This document shows positions 16,420 to 25,377 of a stretch of DNA of 64,000 bases, piece after piece. The DNA is from Pseudomonas sp. FP2196 (GTDB lineage Bacteria; Pseudomonadota; Gammaproteobacteria; Pseudomonadales; Pseudomonadaceae), in the NCBI RefSeq assembly GCF_030687715.1, contig NZ_CP117445.1, positions 3,585,501 to 3,649,500 on the forward strand, read 5' to 3'. Both the position numbers and the translations under genes were made by a program. Under the pieces are notes generated by a model, which was not told where the DNA came from, did not search any database, and saw only the letters and a list, made by a program, of their open reading frames with translations. The first letter of the stretch is position 1. The number at the start of each line of letters is the position of its first letter.

Positions 16420-17418
16420 CTAAGGGTCTACCTGCGCCATCAGCTCCGGCACCGATTCCGGCCGGTTCGCATAACGCTGCGCCAGCACCGCACAGACCAT
16501 CAGTTGAATCTGGTGGAACAGCATCAGCGGCAAAATCAGCACGCCGATGGTGCTGCCGGCAAACAACACCTGAGCCATCGGCACGCCGGTGGCCAGGCTC
16601 TTTTTCGAGCCGCAGAACAGAATGGTGATGCGGTCTTCCTGGCTGAAGCCAAACGCCTTGCCCAGCAGTGTTGACGCCACCAGCACCAGTGCCAGCAAGA
16701 TGCAGCAGACCAGCACCAGCCCCAACAACTCGATGAGCGGGATCTGATGCCAGATACCTTCGTTGACCGCCTCGCTGAAAGCGCCGTACACCACCAGCAG
16801 AATCGAGCCCTGATCGACAAACTTCAGCCAGTTCTTGTTACGCCCCACCCACGCGCCAATCCAGCGACGGGCAATCTGACCGGCAATGAATGGCAGCAGC
16901 AGTTGCATGCTGATTTTCAGGATCGCATCGAGGGTCGAACCGCCGTCGCCGTGCACGTTGAGCAGCAACGTCACCAGCAACGGCGTGAGGAAAATCCCGA
17001 ACAGGCTGGATGCCGCCGCGCTGCAAATCGCCGCCGGGATATTGCCCCGCGCCAGCGAGGTGAAGGCAATCGCCGACTGCACCGTGGCAGGCAGCGCGCA
17101 GAGGTAAAGCATGCCCATGTACAACTGGTCGCCGATCAGCGGCGACAACAACGGTTTGAGCGCCAGCCCCAATAGCGGGAAAAGGACAAAAGTCAGGCCG
17201 AACACCAACAGGTGCAGGCGCCAATGGCCAGCACCGGCGATGATCGATTCCCGCGACAGTTTGGCGCCGTGCAGGAAAAACAGCAGCGCGATGGCAATGT
17301 TGGTCAGCCAGCCGAAGCCGACCGCGACCTGACCGCTGGCGGGCAGGAAGCTGGCTAGCAGCACGACGCCTATCAGTGTCAGGGTGAAATTGTCAGGCAG
17401 GAATCTTGGGCGCGTCAT
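16420..17418 (-). CDS. bile acid:sodium symporter-family carrier (YfeH-like)
   Basis: Inner-membrane carrier of 332 residues with about nine to ten hydrophobic segments. Signatures of the SBF-like group are visible: FFLHGAKLSRE, CALPATVQSAIAFTSLARGN and FCGSKKSLATGVPMA. Substrates of bacterial YfeH-like members are not well defined. An AraC-type gene is divergent upstream and may control it. Confidence 0.87.
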   Translation of the reverse strand: MTRPRFLPDNFTLTLIGVVLLASFLPASGQVAVGFGWLTNIAIALLFFLHGAKLSRESIIAGAGHWRLHLLVFGLTFVLFPLLGLALKPLLSPLIGDQLYMGMLYLCALPATVQSAIAFTSLARGNIPAAICSAAASSLFGIFLTPLLVTLLLNVHGDGGSTLDAILKISMQLLLPFIAGQIARRWIGAWVGRNKNWLKFVDQGSILLVVYGAFSEAVNEGIWHQIPLIELLGLVLVCCILLALVLVASTLLGKAFGFSQEDRITILFCGSKKSLATGVPMAQVLFAGSTIGVLILPLMLFHQIQLMVCAVLAQRYANRPESVPELMAQVDP

Positions 17419-17502
17419 AGTGTGTTCATCCGGGGGTTGCCAGTGCGTGCCGACGACTCTAACGTGACAGGCTATTACCGACTAACGCCGAAGAGCCTTC
17501 AG

Positions 17503-18291
17503 ATGCCGCCTAAAGGACATGACAAAAGCATCCGGCGCAGTATTCCCGGGCTGCCCAGCCTGCCACGCCCGCTGTACGGACGCACCGAATCGCTACCCAA
17601 TCGCGCACTCACCCGGCGCCACAGCCATCCGTGGGTGCAGTTGTCCTATGCGATTCAGGGCGTACTTGAAGTGCAGACCAGCGCCGGGCGTTTTGTCGCG
17701 CCGCCGGAGCGTGCGGTGTGGATTCCGGCGGGCGTGCCGCATCGGGTATTCAGCTCGCCGCACACCGAAATGCGCAGCCTGTACATCGATTGCAGCGTCG
17801 CCGGCTGGGCGGTTGAACATTGCCATGTCCTCGGCGTCAGCGACTTGCTCAGAGAACTGATCCGCGCCTTCAGCCAGGTGCCGGTGGAATACGACCAGAA
17901 CGGCGCGCACGGGCGCCTCGCGCAGGTGATCCTCGATCAACTGGTCGATGCACCGCACATAGACCTGATGCTGCCACTGCCGCAGGATCCGCGCTTGCGG
18001 CAGATCTACCAAAGCCTTGAGCAACACCCGGAACAGCAGACCACGCTGAGCCACTGGAGCGAGAAGTTCGACGTCACCGAAAAGACCCTCACACGCCTTT
18101 TTCTGCGCGACACAGGCCTGACATTCCGAGCCTGGCGCCAACGCTTGCGTCTGCTCGGTGCGCTGACACCGCTGGAGAAAGGCGAGCGCGTCACGGACGT
18201 CGCGCTGGCCTGTGGTTATGACTCGACGTCGGCGTTTATCGCGGCGTTTCGTCAACAGTTTGGAGAAACGCCGGGAGAGTTTTTTCGTTGA
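17503..18291 (+). CDS. AraC-family regulator with N-terminal cupin
   Basis: Regulator of about 262 residues. The N-terminal cupin-like sensor has RRHSHPWVQLSYAIQGVL and the C-terminal AraC double helix-turn-helix ends VTDVALACGYDSTSAFIAAFRQQFGETPGEF. The layout resembles NimR-type regulators, which usually control a divergent exporter. I choose ATG 17503 because the longer frame would start four bases from the divergent carrier's ATG, leaving no promoter region. Confidence 0.85.
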   Translation: MPPKGHDKSIRRSIPGLPSLPRPLYGRTESLPNRALTRRHSHPWVQLSYAIQGVLEVQTSAGRFVAPPERAVWIPAGVPHRVFSSPHTEMRSLYIDCSVAGWAVEHCHVLGVSDLLRELIRAFSQVPVEYDQNGAHGRLAQVILDQLVDAPHIDLMLPLPQDPRLRQIYQSLEQHPEQQTTLSHWSEKFDVTEKTLTRLFLRDTGLTFRAWRQRLRLLGALTPLEKGERVTDVALACGYDSTSAFIAAFRQQFGETPGEFFR

Positions 18292-18464
18292 AGCACCAAA
18301 CATGTTTTCCGGAAAACGAGCAAGAATCGGGTTGCCGCTTTACCCCCCGACACTTCGGTTTTAACGAACTCTGACCCAGAAATAAACGATTTTTCTTTGC
18401 TCCAAACTCGTCGTTAGCATGGCCTCGTCTGACCCTCTTACAACCCAAAGACAGGGAGCGTGAC

Positions 18465-19445
18465 ATGCCAGCCACGAACATCAATATCGGCGAACCCTGG
18501 ATGTGGGGCGCCTTCATCGTCTTCGTTCTTGCCATGCTGGCATTGGATTTGTTTGTGTTCGGGGGGCGCAAGGCGCATCGGGTATCCGTTCGCGAAGCCT
18601 TGGCCTGGGTCATTGCCTGGTGCCTGTTGGCCCTGTCGTTCGCAGCCCTGCTTTGGTGGTATCTGCACGGCGCGTTCGGCGGCGAAATCGCCCGACAGAA
18701 AACCCTGGAATTCCTCACCGGTTATCTGATCGAGCAATCGCTGTCGATCGACAACATGTTCATCTTCGTGATGATCTTCAGCTACTTCGCAGTGCCGCCG
18801 GAGTTGCAGCGCCGGGTGCTGCTGTACGGTGTGCTGGGGGCAATCGTGATGCGCGCGGTGATGATTTTCGCCGGTGTGTGGCTGGTCTCGCAGTTTGAAT
18901 GGCTTCTGTATGCCTTCGGCGTATTCCTGATCATCACCGGGATCAAGATGCTGGTGTTCGCCGATCAGCAGCCAGATCTGGACAAAAATCCTTTATTGCG
19001 CTGGGTGCGCGGGCATCTGCGCGTCACCAGCGGTTTTCATGGCGAACGGTTTTTTGTCTTGCAGAACGGCGTACGCTGGGCAACGCCAATGTTTCTGGTG
19101 CTGGTGCTGATTGAGGCCAGCGATCTGATGTTTGCGGTCGACAGCATCCCGGCGATCTTCGCCGTCACCACCGACCCGTTTATCGTCTTCACCTCGAACA
19201 TTTTCGCGATCATGGGCCTGCGTGCGCTGTACTTCCTGCTGGCGGACATGGCCGACCGCTTTCATCTGCTCAAGTACGGTTTGGCGATTGTGCTGGTATT
19301 CATTGGCGGCAAGATGACCTTGATGCCGTGGTTTCACATGCCGGTGGAGTGGTCGCTGGCGGTGGTGGGGGGTGTGCTCCTGGGATCGGTGATGTTGAGC
19401 CTGCTGGTGACCAGGGAAAAAACACCGGAAAACCAGTCACCATAA
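18465..19445 (+). CDS. TerC/Alx-family membrane protein
   Basis: Integral membrane protein of 326 residues with about nine hydrophobic segments. TerC motifs are seen: IEQSLSIDNMFIFVMIF and EASDLMFAVDSIPAIFAVT, each with acidic residues in the membrane that probably bind metal ions. Family members such as Alx are linked to manganese export. GGGAG lies before the ATG. The 165-base leader shows no recognisable yybP-ykoY riboswitch. It converges on rnhA. Confidence 0.88.
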   Translation: MPATNINIGEPWMWGAFIVFVLAMLALDLFVFGGRKAHRVSVREALAWVIAWCLLALSFAALLWWYLHGAFGGEIARQKTLEFLTGYLIEQSLSIDNMFIFVMIFSYFAVPPELQRRVLLYGVLGAIVMRAVMIFAGVWLVSQFEWLLYAFGVFLIITGIKMLVFADQQPDLDKNPLLRWVRGHLRVTSGFHGERFFVLQNGVRWATPMFLVLVLIEASDLMFAVDSIPAIFAVTTDPFIVFTSNIFAIMGLRALYFLLADMADRFHLLKYGLAIVLVFIGGKMTLMPWFHMPVEWSLAVVGGVLLGSVMLSLLVTREKTPENQSP

Positions 19446-19481
19446 GCCCCTGTGCGCCTGAGCCTGTTCATTTCCCGGTAA

Positions 19482-19943
19482 TCAGGTCTGCTTGTACCCG
19501 CGCACTTCATCAACGCCACGGTTAGCCAACTGGTCAGCCCGCTCGTTGCCGTGATGGCCAATGTGTCCGCGCACCCACTTCCACGTGACCTTGTGGCGGT
19601 TGACCTGTTCATCCAGCTCTTTCCACAGATCAGCGTTCTTCACCGGTTCCTTCGCGGCGGTTTTCCAGCCACGCTTCTTCCAGTTGGCCATCCACTCGTT
19701 GATGCCCTTCATGACGTACTGCGAGTCGGTCACCAGCAACACTTCACATGGACGCTTCAAAGCCTCAAGGCCGCGAATGGCGCCGAGCAGTTCCATGCGG
19801 TTGTTGGTTGTGTTGGCTTCGCCGCCCCACAACTCCTTCTCAACGCCCTTGCACACCAGCAAAGCACCCCAGCCGCCCGGGCCGGGGTTGCCCTTGCAGG
19901 CGCCATCGGTGAACAGTTCTACGTTATCGACGCTTTCGCTCAT
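19482..19943 (-). CDS. rnhA: ribonuclease HI
   Basis: Degrades the RNA strand of RNA-DNA hybrids. The 153-residue protein has the full catalytic set: D13 ([11 protein letters not shown]), E51 ([10 protein letters not shown]), D73 (VTDSQYV) and D137 (ERADQLAN), with H127 in the flexible loop. Length is typical of the E. coli-like enzyme. The neighbouring methyltransferase, gloB and mltD form the block seen in other pseudomonads, but dnaQ, usually next to rnhA, is absent here. Confidence 0.95.
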   Translation of the reverse strand: MSESVDNVELFTDGACKGNPGPGGWGALLVCKGVEKELWGGEANTTNNRMELLGAIRGLEALKRPCEVLLVTDSQYVMKGINEWMANWKKRGWKTAAKEPVKNADLWKELDEQVNRHKVTWKWVRGHIGHHGNERADQLANRGVDEVRGYKQT

Positions 19944-20035
19944 GCCAATCTATCCAGAAAAAATACGTGCCTCGCCAATCGCGGATTGACGATGACCGCG
20001 GCCGGAGCAGGTCCGGCCACTATAAAAAAGAAGGT

Positions 20036-20794
20036 TTACGGTTCGATGCGGCGACGGTTGACCTTGGCCATCGGCAGCGGAATCAGCTTGCCCATCGGCT
20101 CGCGACGCTCCTGACGCAGGGGCCGCAGCCCGACCACAATCTTGCGCGCCACCAATAAATAGAAGCCGCCGCCCGACAGTTGCCAGTCACCGGCCTTGCG
20201 TTCCCAGCCAGCCAGCCGGGCCTGCCACTTGGGCGACGCGAGCGGCGGACGATAGCACCCGAAGCGGCGTTTCTCCAGCGCAAACCCCAGCAGATTGAGC
20301 CAGTCGGCAACCCGCGACGGCGAAATGCAACGCGCCTGGCGCAAGGCGTCATGGGCGAATACATGACGCAGGCCCCAAGTGCTCCAGGGATTGATGCCGA
20401 TGATCAGCAAATGCCCGCCTGGACGCACGCTGCTCGCGGCTTCGCGCAACAGGCCATGGGGCGACAGGCAGAAATCCAGACCATGCTGCATGACCACTAC
20501 ATCGGCGGCGTGTTCGCTCAATGGCCACGCCTGCTCTTCGCAGACGATCTCGACACCCGGCAGCGGCGCACCGAGCCGCACGTTGCGCTGCACTTGCGGT
20601 GCCGAGGGCGGGGTGTCGGCCGATGGGCCGTAATGCACGAGATAGCCGCCAAAGAAGCGGCCCAACTCGTCTTCGAGCATGCGCCGTTCTTCATCCAACA
20701 GAAATTGCCCGAGCGGGCCCGACAGCCATTCACGGGCGGCGCTGATCAACGCCAGCCAGTCCGGATCAGCCTGAGCGAACGCTTTATCGGTCAT
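20036..20794 (-). CDS. class I SAM-dependent methyltransferase (YafS-like)
   Basis: Cytosolic protein of about 252 residues. The Rossmann core is partly degenerate: the usual E/DxGxG motif is replaced by the region around NVRLGAPLPGVEIVCEEQAWPL, but the post-core motifs (ADVVVMQHGLDFC, LREAASSVRPGGHLLIIGINPWSTWGLRH) are clear. The same gene lies between rnhA and gloB in many gammaproteobacteria. Its substrate is not known. I start at MTDKAF, four codons inside the longest frame. Confidence 0.82.
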   Translation of the reverse strand: MTDKAFAQADPDWLALISAAREWLSGPLGQFLLDEERRMLEDELGRFFGGYLVHYGPSADTPPSAPQVQRNVRLGAPLPGVEIVCEEQAWPLSEHAADVVVMQHGLDFCLSPHGLLREAASSVRPGGHLLIIGINPWSTWGLRHVFAHDALRQARCISPSRVADWLNLLGFALEKRRFGCYRPPLASPKWQARLAGWERKAGDWQLSGGGFYLLVARKIVVGLRPLRQERREPMGKLIPLPMAKVNRRRIEP

Positions 20795-20860
20795 GTCATT
20801 CTCCAACGCGCCAGGAACTACTAAGATGCGCCAATGTTTTCCGCTTGGCGAATTCCGACG

Positions 20861-21628
20861 ATGATACAGATCAGTGCCCTGCCCGCGTTCACCGACAACT
20901 ACATCTGGTTGTTACAGGATCACCGCACCCAACGCTGTGCCGTGGTCGATCCGGGCGATGCCGCGCCCGTACAGGCTTGGCTGGCCGCGCATCCAGGCTG
21001 GGTGCTGAGCGACATCCTGATCACCCACCATCACCATGACCACGTTGGCGGCGTCGAGCGCCTGAAGCAGGCCAGCGGCGCGACCGTTTATGGTCCGGCC
21101 AGCGAAAACATCCCGGCGCGGGATATTGCCCTCAAGGACAACGACAAGGTCAGCGTGCTCGGCTGGGACTTCGATGTCTATGCCGTGCCCGGTCACACCT
21201 TGGGACACATTGCCTATTACCACCACGGCCTGCTGTTCTGCGGCGACACGCTGTTTGCCGCCGGGTGCGGCCGGTTGTTCGAAGGCACCCCGGAGCAGAT
21301 GCATCACTCGCTCGGCCGTCTCGCCGCCTTGCCAGAAGATACGCTGGTCTACTGCACCCATGAATACACCCTGAGCAATCTGAAGTTTGCCGCAGCGGTC
21401 GAGCCGGGCAACCCGGACATTGCCGCCCGTCTGGAAAAAGTCACCCAACAACGGCAAAACGGTGTCATGACCCTGCCCTCCACCCTGGCCCTGGAAAAGC
21501 TTACAAATCCGTTTTTGCGCACCACTGAAACATTAGTTACACAAAAAGTGGACGAACGGGCGGGCGCTCAAAACCGGGCGCCGAGTGAGGTTTTTGCGGC
21601 CCTGCGGGCATGGAAAGATAAGTTCTAA
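20861..21628 (+). CDS. gloB: hydroxyacylglutathione hydrolase (glyoxalase II)
   Basis: Hydrolyses S-D-lactoylglutathione to D-lactate and glutathione, completing methylglyoxal detoxification. The 255-residue protein has the metallo-beta-lactamase motif [10 protein letters not shown] (H56, H58, D60, H61), GHTLGH and [17 protein letters not shown], and the C-terminal glyoxalase II extension. ATG 20861 starts at the conserved [10 protein letters not shown]; the nine-codon longer frame is rejected. It is divergent from the methyltransferase and followed by mltD. Confidence 0.95.
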   Translation: MIQISALPAFTDNYIWLLQDHRTQRCAVVDPGDAAPVQAWLAAHPGWVLSDILITHHHHDHVGGVERLKQASGATVYGPASENIPARDIALKDNDKVSVLGWDFDVYAVPGHTLGHIAYYHHGLLFCGDTLFAAGCGRLFEGTPEQMHHSLGRLAALPEDTLVYCTHEYTLSNLKFAAAVEPGNPDIAARLEKVTQQRQNGVMTLPSTLALEKLTNPFLRTTETLVTQKVDERAGAQNRAPSEVFAALRAWKDKF

Positions 21629-21727
21629 GTGCCCCGCCGCTTGGTACAAAAATTCTGAATGGTTGACCGCAGGGGGTGCGCTTTCTAGAATCGCCCGACA
21701 TTTTTGCCCGGAACTTACTTCCAGCCA

Positions 21728-23191
21728 ATGTCGTCATTCATACGTAAGTCCGTCAATTCAGACGCATTGACCCGCCTGGCGCAAGCCATCGCGGTGGCTG
21801 TGTCCGCCACGCTGGCGGGCTGTTCCAGCCACGCTCCGCAGACTGAAGCGACACATACGCCAAACATTGCTGCGCGAGCCAAGCAGAAGCCGATCTGGCT
21901 GACCGAGAAGCCCAGCCCACAGGTTCCCCAGGACATCTGGGAACGCATGCGCCAGGGCTTCCAGTTGCAGGAAGGCCTCGGTGTAAACCCGCGCATCGAG
22001 CAACAGCGCCTGTGGTTCGCCAGTAATCCCTCTTTTCTCGAGAATGCCGGTGAACGCGGCAGCCTCTACATTCATTACATCGTCGAACGCCTCGAAGAAC
22101 GCAACATGCCGCTGGAACTGGCCCTGCTGCCAGTGATTGAAAGCGCCTACAACCCAATGGCCTACTCCCGGGCCGATGCGGTGGGTCTCTGGCAATTCAT
22201 CCCTTCCACGGGGCGTTACTTCAACTTGCGTCAGACCCGCTTCTACGACGGCCGTCGCGACATCACCGCCTCGACCACCGCGGCGATGGATTACCTGACC
22301 CGTCTGCATGACATGTTCAACGGCGACTGGCTGCTGGCGCTGGCGGCTTACAACGCCGGTGAAGGCACGGTCAGCCGCGCCATCGAGCGCAACGAGAAGC
22401 TCGGTCTGCCGACCGACTACTGGAACCTGCCGCTGCCGGCGGAAACCCAGGCGTACGTGCCGAAACTGCTGGCCCTGTCGCAAGTGGTGCTGGCGCCGGA
22501 AGCCTACGGTGTGAACCTCAACCCTATCGCCAACGAGCCGTACTTCCAGGTCGTCGAAATCAACCAGCGCATGGACCTGTCCAAAGTCGCTGCCGTTGCC
22601 AACATCGATGAAGACGAACTGTTCCAGCTCAATCCGGCCTTCAAGCAGCGCACCACCATCGACGGTCCTCAGCATTTGCTGGTGCCGACGTCCAAGGCGC
22701 AACTGCTGACCGCCAGCCTGCAGACCATGCGGCCTGACGAACTGATCAGCCCGCGCTCACTGAAACCGGTGTTCGACGGTGCCGACCCGACAGAAGTGGC
22801 GAAACTCAAGCGCGCTTACCGCGTCAAGCGTGGCGACAATCTCGGCTCAATCGCCAAGGCCAACAAGGTCGAAGTGAAAGACCTGCAACGCTGGAACAAG
22901 CTGACCGGCAAGAACCTGAAGGTCGGTCAGACCCTGGTGATGCAGGACACCACCAAGCGTGCTCCGGCTCGCAAGTCCGGCCGGGTCAATACGGTGATTG
23001 CGGCCAACACCAAGAGCAAAGGCAAGGACGACAGCGCGCAGCAGACTCAGTACAAGGTCAAACGCGGCGATACGTTGTACGTCGTGGCCAAGCGTTTCAA
23101 CGTTGAGATGCAGCATCTCAAGCGCTGGAATCCGGGTGCGGGTAAAGCGTTGAAGCCGGGGCAGATGCTCACGGTTTACCAGCCGCACTGA
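21728..23191 (+). CDS. mltD: membrane-bound lytic murein transglycosylase D
   Basis: Lipid-anchored peptidoglycan lytic enzyme of 487 residues. It has lipobox LAGC (C32), an SLT domain with catalytic Glu in LLPVIESAYNPMAYS and AVGLWQFIPSTGR, ALAAYNAGEG, and two C-terminal LysM repeats (YRVKRGDNLGSIAKANKV and YKVKRGDTLYVVAKRFNV), which bind peptidoglycan. ATG 21728 is preferred because it gives a normal signal peptide. A strong terminator follows. Confidence 0.95.
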   Translation: MSSFIRKSVNSDALTRLAQAIAVAVSATLAGCSSHAPQTEATHTPNIAARAKQKPIWLTEKPSPQVPQDIWERMRQGFQLQEGLGVNPRIEQQRLWFASNPSFLENAGERGSLYIHYIVERLEERNMPLELALLPVIESAYNPMAYSRADAVGLWQFIPSTGRYFNLRQTRFYDGRRDITASTTAAMDYLTRLHDMFNGDWLLALAAYNAGEGTVSRAIERNEKLGLPTDYWNLPLPAETQAYVPKLLALSQVVLAPEAYGVNLNPIANEPYFQVVEINQRMDLSKVAAVANIDEDELFQLNPAFKQRTTIDGPQHLLVPTSKAQLLTASLQTMRPDELISPRSLKPVFDGADPTEVAKLKRAYRVKRGDNLGSIAKANKVEVKDLQRWNKLTGKNLKVGQTLVMQDTTKRAPARKSGRVNTVIAANTKSKGKDDSAQQTQYKVKRGDTLYVVAKRFNVEMQHLKRWNPGAGKALKPGQMLTVYQPH

Positions 23192-23192
23192 C

Positions 23193-23225
23193 AAAAGAGC
23201 CCCTGAATTCAGGGGCTCTTTTTTG
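23193..23225 (+). terminator. Rho-independent terminator after mltD
   Basis: AAAAGAGCCCCTG and CAGGGGCTCTTTT form a long GC-rich stem around a short loop, followed by a T tract, starting just after the mltD stop. The A tract on the left makes it potentially bidirectional. Confidence 0.92.
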
Positions 23226-23256
23226 GATGGAGGTTTTGTAGTGTTCTCAAGATCCA

Positions 23257-23440
23257 TCCCCCTCACCCCAGCTCTGCTCCCGAAGGGAGTGGGGGCCGAG
23301 CGGAGTGTCTTGTGCCTTGCATCGAGATGAAAGATCCCGTCGATTACGGATTCAGCAACGCAATTTCAGGTCGGCGCACCTCTACAACATCCCCCATTCA
23401 GTCCCCTCTCCCCCTGGGAGAGGGTTAGGGTGAGGGGCTC
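23257..23440. repeat. dispersed palindromic repeat pair
   Basis: CCCCTCACCCCAGC...CCCGAAGGGAG (from 23259) and CCCCTCTCCCCCTGGGAGAG...GGGTGAGGGG (to 23437) are inverted copies of a C-rich element common between genes in proteobacteria. They occupy most of the 319-base gap between mltD and the first binding-protein gene. No ORF is supported in the gap. Confidence 0.65.
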
Positions 23441-23544
23441 TTCGCGCAAACGATTAACCCCGCATTAACCCACATCTTTTTCCTGTCCAGACAAGCTGTT
23501 ACTGTACGGCCCACAAAGCCCAAGCCGCCTGGATCGGATCTGAC

Positions 23545-25377
23545 TTGAAGCGTCCCCTCCTCCTGTTCCTGATCAGCCTGGCCTTGAGCTCACCCGCAAG
23601 CGCGACGATTACCGAAAGTCACGGTTATGCGCAGTTCGGCACGCTCAAGTACCCGGCCAGATTTACCCATTTCGACTGGGTCAACCCGCAAGCGCCCAAG
23701 GGCGGTACGTTGCGGGTGATGGCGTTTGGCACCTTCGATACGGTCAATCCGTACACGTTCAAGGGCAGCAGCCCTGTATCCACCGGGAATTTTCTTCAGT
23801 ACGGCATCAACGAACTGAACGAGCCGCTAATGGTCGGCACCGGCCAGTACTCGCCGTCCGGCGATGAACCGGCCTCCAGTTACGGCTTGATCGCGCAATC
23901 GGTGGAGTACAGCGAAGATCGCAGCTGGGTGGTGTTCAATCTGCGCCCTGAAGCACACTTTCACGATGGTACGCCGATCACCGCCTACGACGTGGCGTTC
24001 TCCTATCGCCTGCTGCTCAAGGAAGGCCACCCGCTATACCGCACGGCGCTACAGGAAGTGCTGCGGGTCGACATTCTCAACAAACAGCGCATCCGCTTCG
24101 TGCTCAAGCGCTCCGGCAATCCTCTGTTGATCCTGCGCCTCGGTGAACTGCCGGTGCTGGCGCAGCACTATTGGAAGGATCGCGACTTCAAGGCCACGAC
24201 CTTCGAGCCGCCGCTGGGCAGTGGGCCGTATCGCATTACCTCGGTGACGCCGGGTCGTCAGTTGATTTTCGAACGGGTCAAGGACTACTGGGGCAAGGAC
24301 TTGCCGGTCAATCGCGGCAAGTACAACTTCGATCGCATGGAGGTCGAGTTCTACCGCGACAGCGACGTGGCGTTCGAAGCGTTCAAGGCCGGTGAGTTCG
24401 ACATCTACATTGAGCATCAGGCCAAGAATTGGGCCAACGGCTACAACTTCCCGGCCGTGCGCCGTGGCGAGGTGATCAAAGCGCAGATCCCGCATCAGAT
24501 TCCGACCCAGAGTCAGGGCCTGTTCATGAACACCCGGCGCGCAACCTTCGCCGACGTCAAAACCCGCGAAGCCCTGGGCCTGATGTTCGATTTCGAGTGG
24601 ACCAATCGCGCGCTGTTCAGCGACGCCTACAAACGCACCACCAGTTACTACCCCAACAGCGAATTCAGCGCCAGCGGCGTACCGGTTGGACATGAATGGC
24701 TGATGCTCAAGCCGTACAAGGATCAATTGCCGGCCAAACTGTTCACCGAACCGTTCACGTTGGCGCAGACCGACGGGCGCGGTATCCCGCGGGAAACCAT
24801 GCGCAATGCCCTGGCGCTGCTGGCAGAGGCTGGCTGGAAGCTCAACGGTCAGCGCCTGCGCAACGCCGCCGGCCAGCCACTGAGTTTCGAACTGCTGCTG
24901 GTCAACCCGAACCTGGAACGCATCCTTCAGCCGTATATCGAGAACCTCAAGAGTATCGGCATCGACGCCCGCCTGCGCACGGTAGACCGCGCACAGTACA
25001 AACAACGTCTGGACCAGTTCGATTTCGACATGATCCTGATGACGCTCAACCAGACACTCAGCCCCGGCCTTGAACAATGGCAGTACTTCCATTCCAGTCA
25101 GGTCGGGGTCAAGGGCAGCAAGAATTACGCAGGCATCGCCAACCCGGTGGTCGATCACCTGCTTGAACAATTGCTCGCCGCGCAAACCCGCGATGAGCAG
25201 GTCGCCGCCGGCAAGGCACTCGACCGCGTGCTGCTCTGGCAGCACTACATCATTCCCAACTGGTACATCAATTATCACCGTCTGGCCTACCGCAACCGGT
25301 TGGCCTTCGTCACCACGCCGCCCTACACCCTGGGCCTGAGTGCGTGGTGGCTGAAGTCTTCGGAGAAAGATCAATGA
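23545..25377 (+). CDS. peptide ABC transporter substrate-binding protein (YejA-like), copy 1
   Basis: Periplasmic family 5 binding protein of 610 residues. A Sec signal peptide ends near residue 20 (SSPASA). The body contains KGGTLRVMAFGTFDTVNPYTFKG, LRPEAHFHDGTPITAYDVAFSY and LGSGPYRI, as in YejA. The start is a TTG; no ATG suits the signal peptide. It overlaps the next gene by four bases. It belongs to the oligopeptide importer encoded with yejB, yejE and yejF; homologues import peptides, including microcin C. Confidence 0.88.
   Translation: MKRPLLLFLISLALSSPASATITESHGYAQFGTLKYPARFTHFDWVNPQAPKGGTLRVMAFGTFDTVNPYTFKGSSPVSTGNFLQYGINELNEPLMVGTGQYSPSGDEPASSYGLIAQSVEYSEDRSWVVFNLRPEAHFHDGTPITAYDVAFSYRLLLKEGHPLYRTALQEVLRVDILNKQRIRFVLKRSGNPLLILRLGELPVLAQHYWKDRDFKATTFEPPLGSGPYRITSVTPGRQLIFERVKDYWGKDLPVNRGKYNFDRMEVEFYRDSDVAFEAFKAGEFDIYIEHQAKNWANGYNFPAVRRGEVIKAQIPHQIPTQSQGLFMNTRRATFADVKTREALGLMFDFEWTNRALFSDAYKRTTSYYPNSEFSASGVPVGHEWLMLKPYKDQLPAKLFTEPFTLAQTDGRGIPRETMRNALALLAEAGWKLNGQRLRNAAGQPLSFELLLVNPNLERILQPYIENLKSIGIDARLRTVDRAQYKQRLDQFDFDMILMTLNQTLSPGLEQWQYFHSSQVGVKGSKNYAGIANPVVDHLLEQLLAAQTRDEQVAAGKALDRVLLWQHYIIPNWYINYHRLAYRNRLAFVTTPPYTLGLSAWWLKSSEKDQ

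Noticed and set aside
18300..18464. Possible yybP-ykoY manganese riboswitch before the TerC gene
   Set aside because: The expected conserved boxes are not visible; only a short leader with a ribosome site is seen.
23257..23440. Possible CRISPR-like repeats
   Set aside because: Only two inverted copies of a common C-rich palindromic element; no regular spacers.
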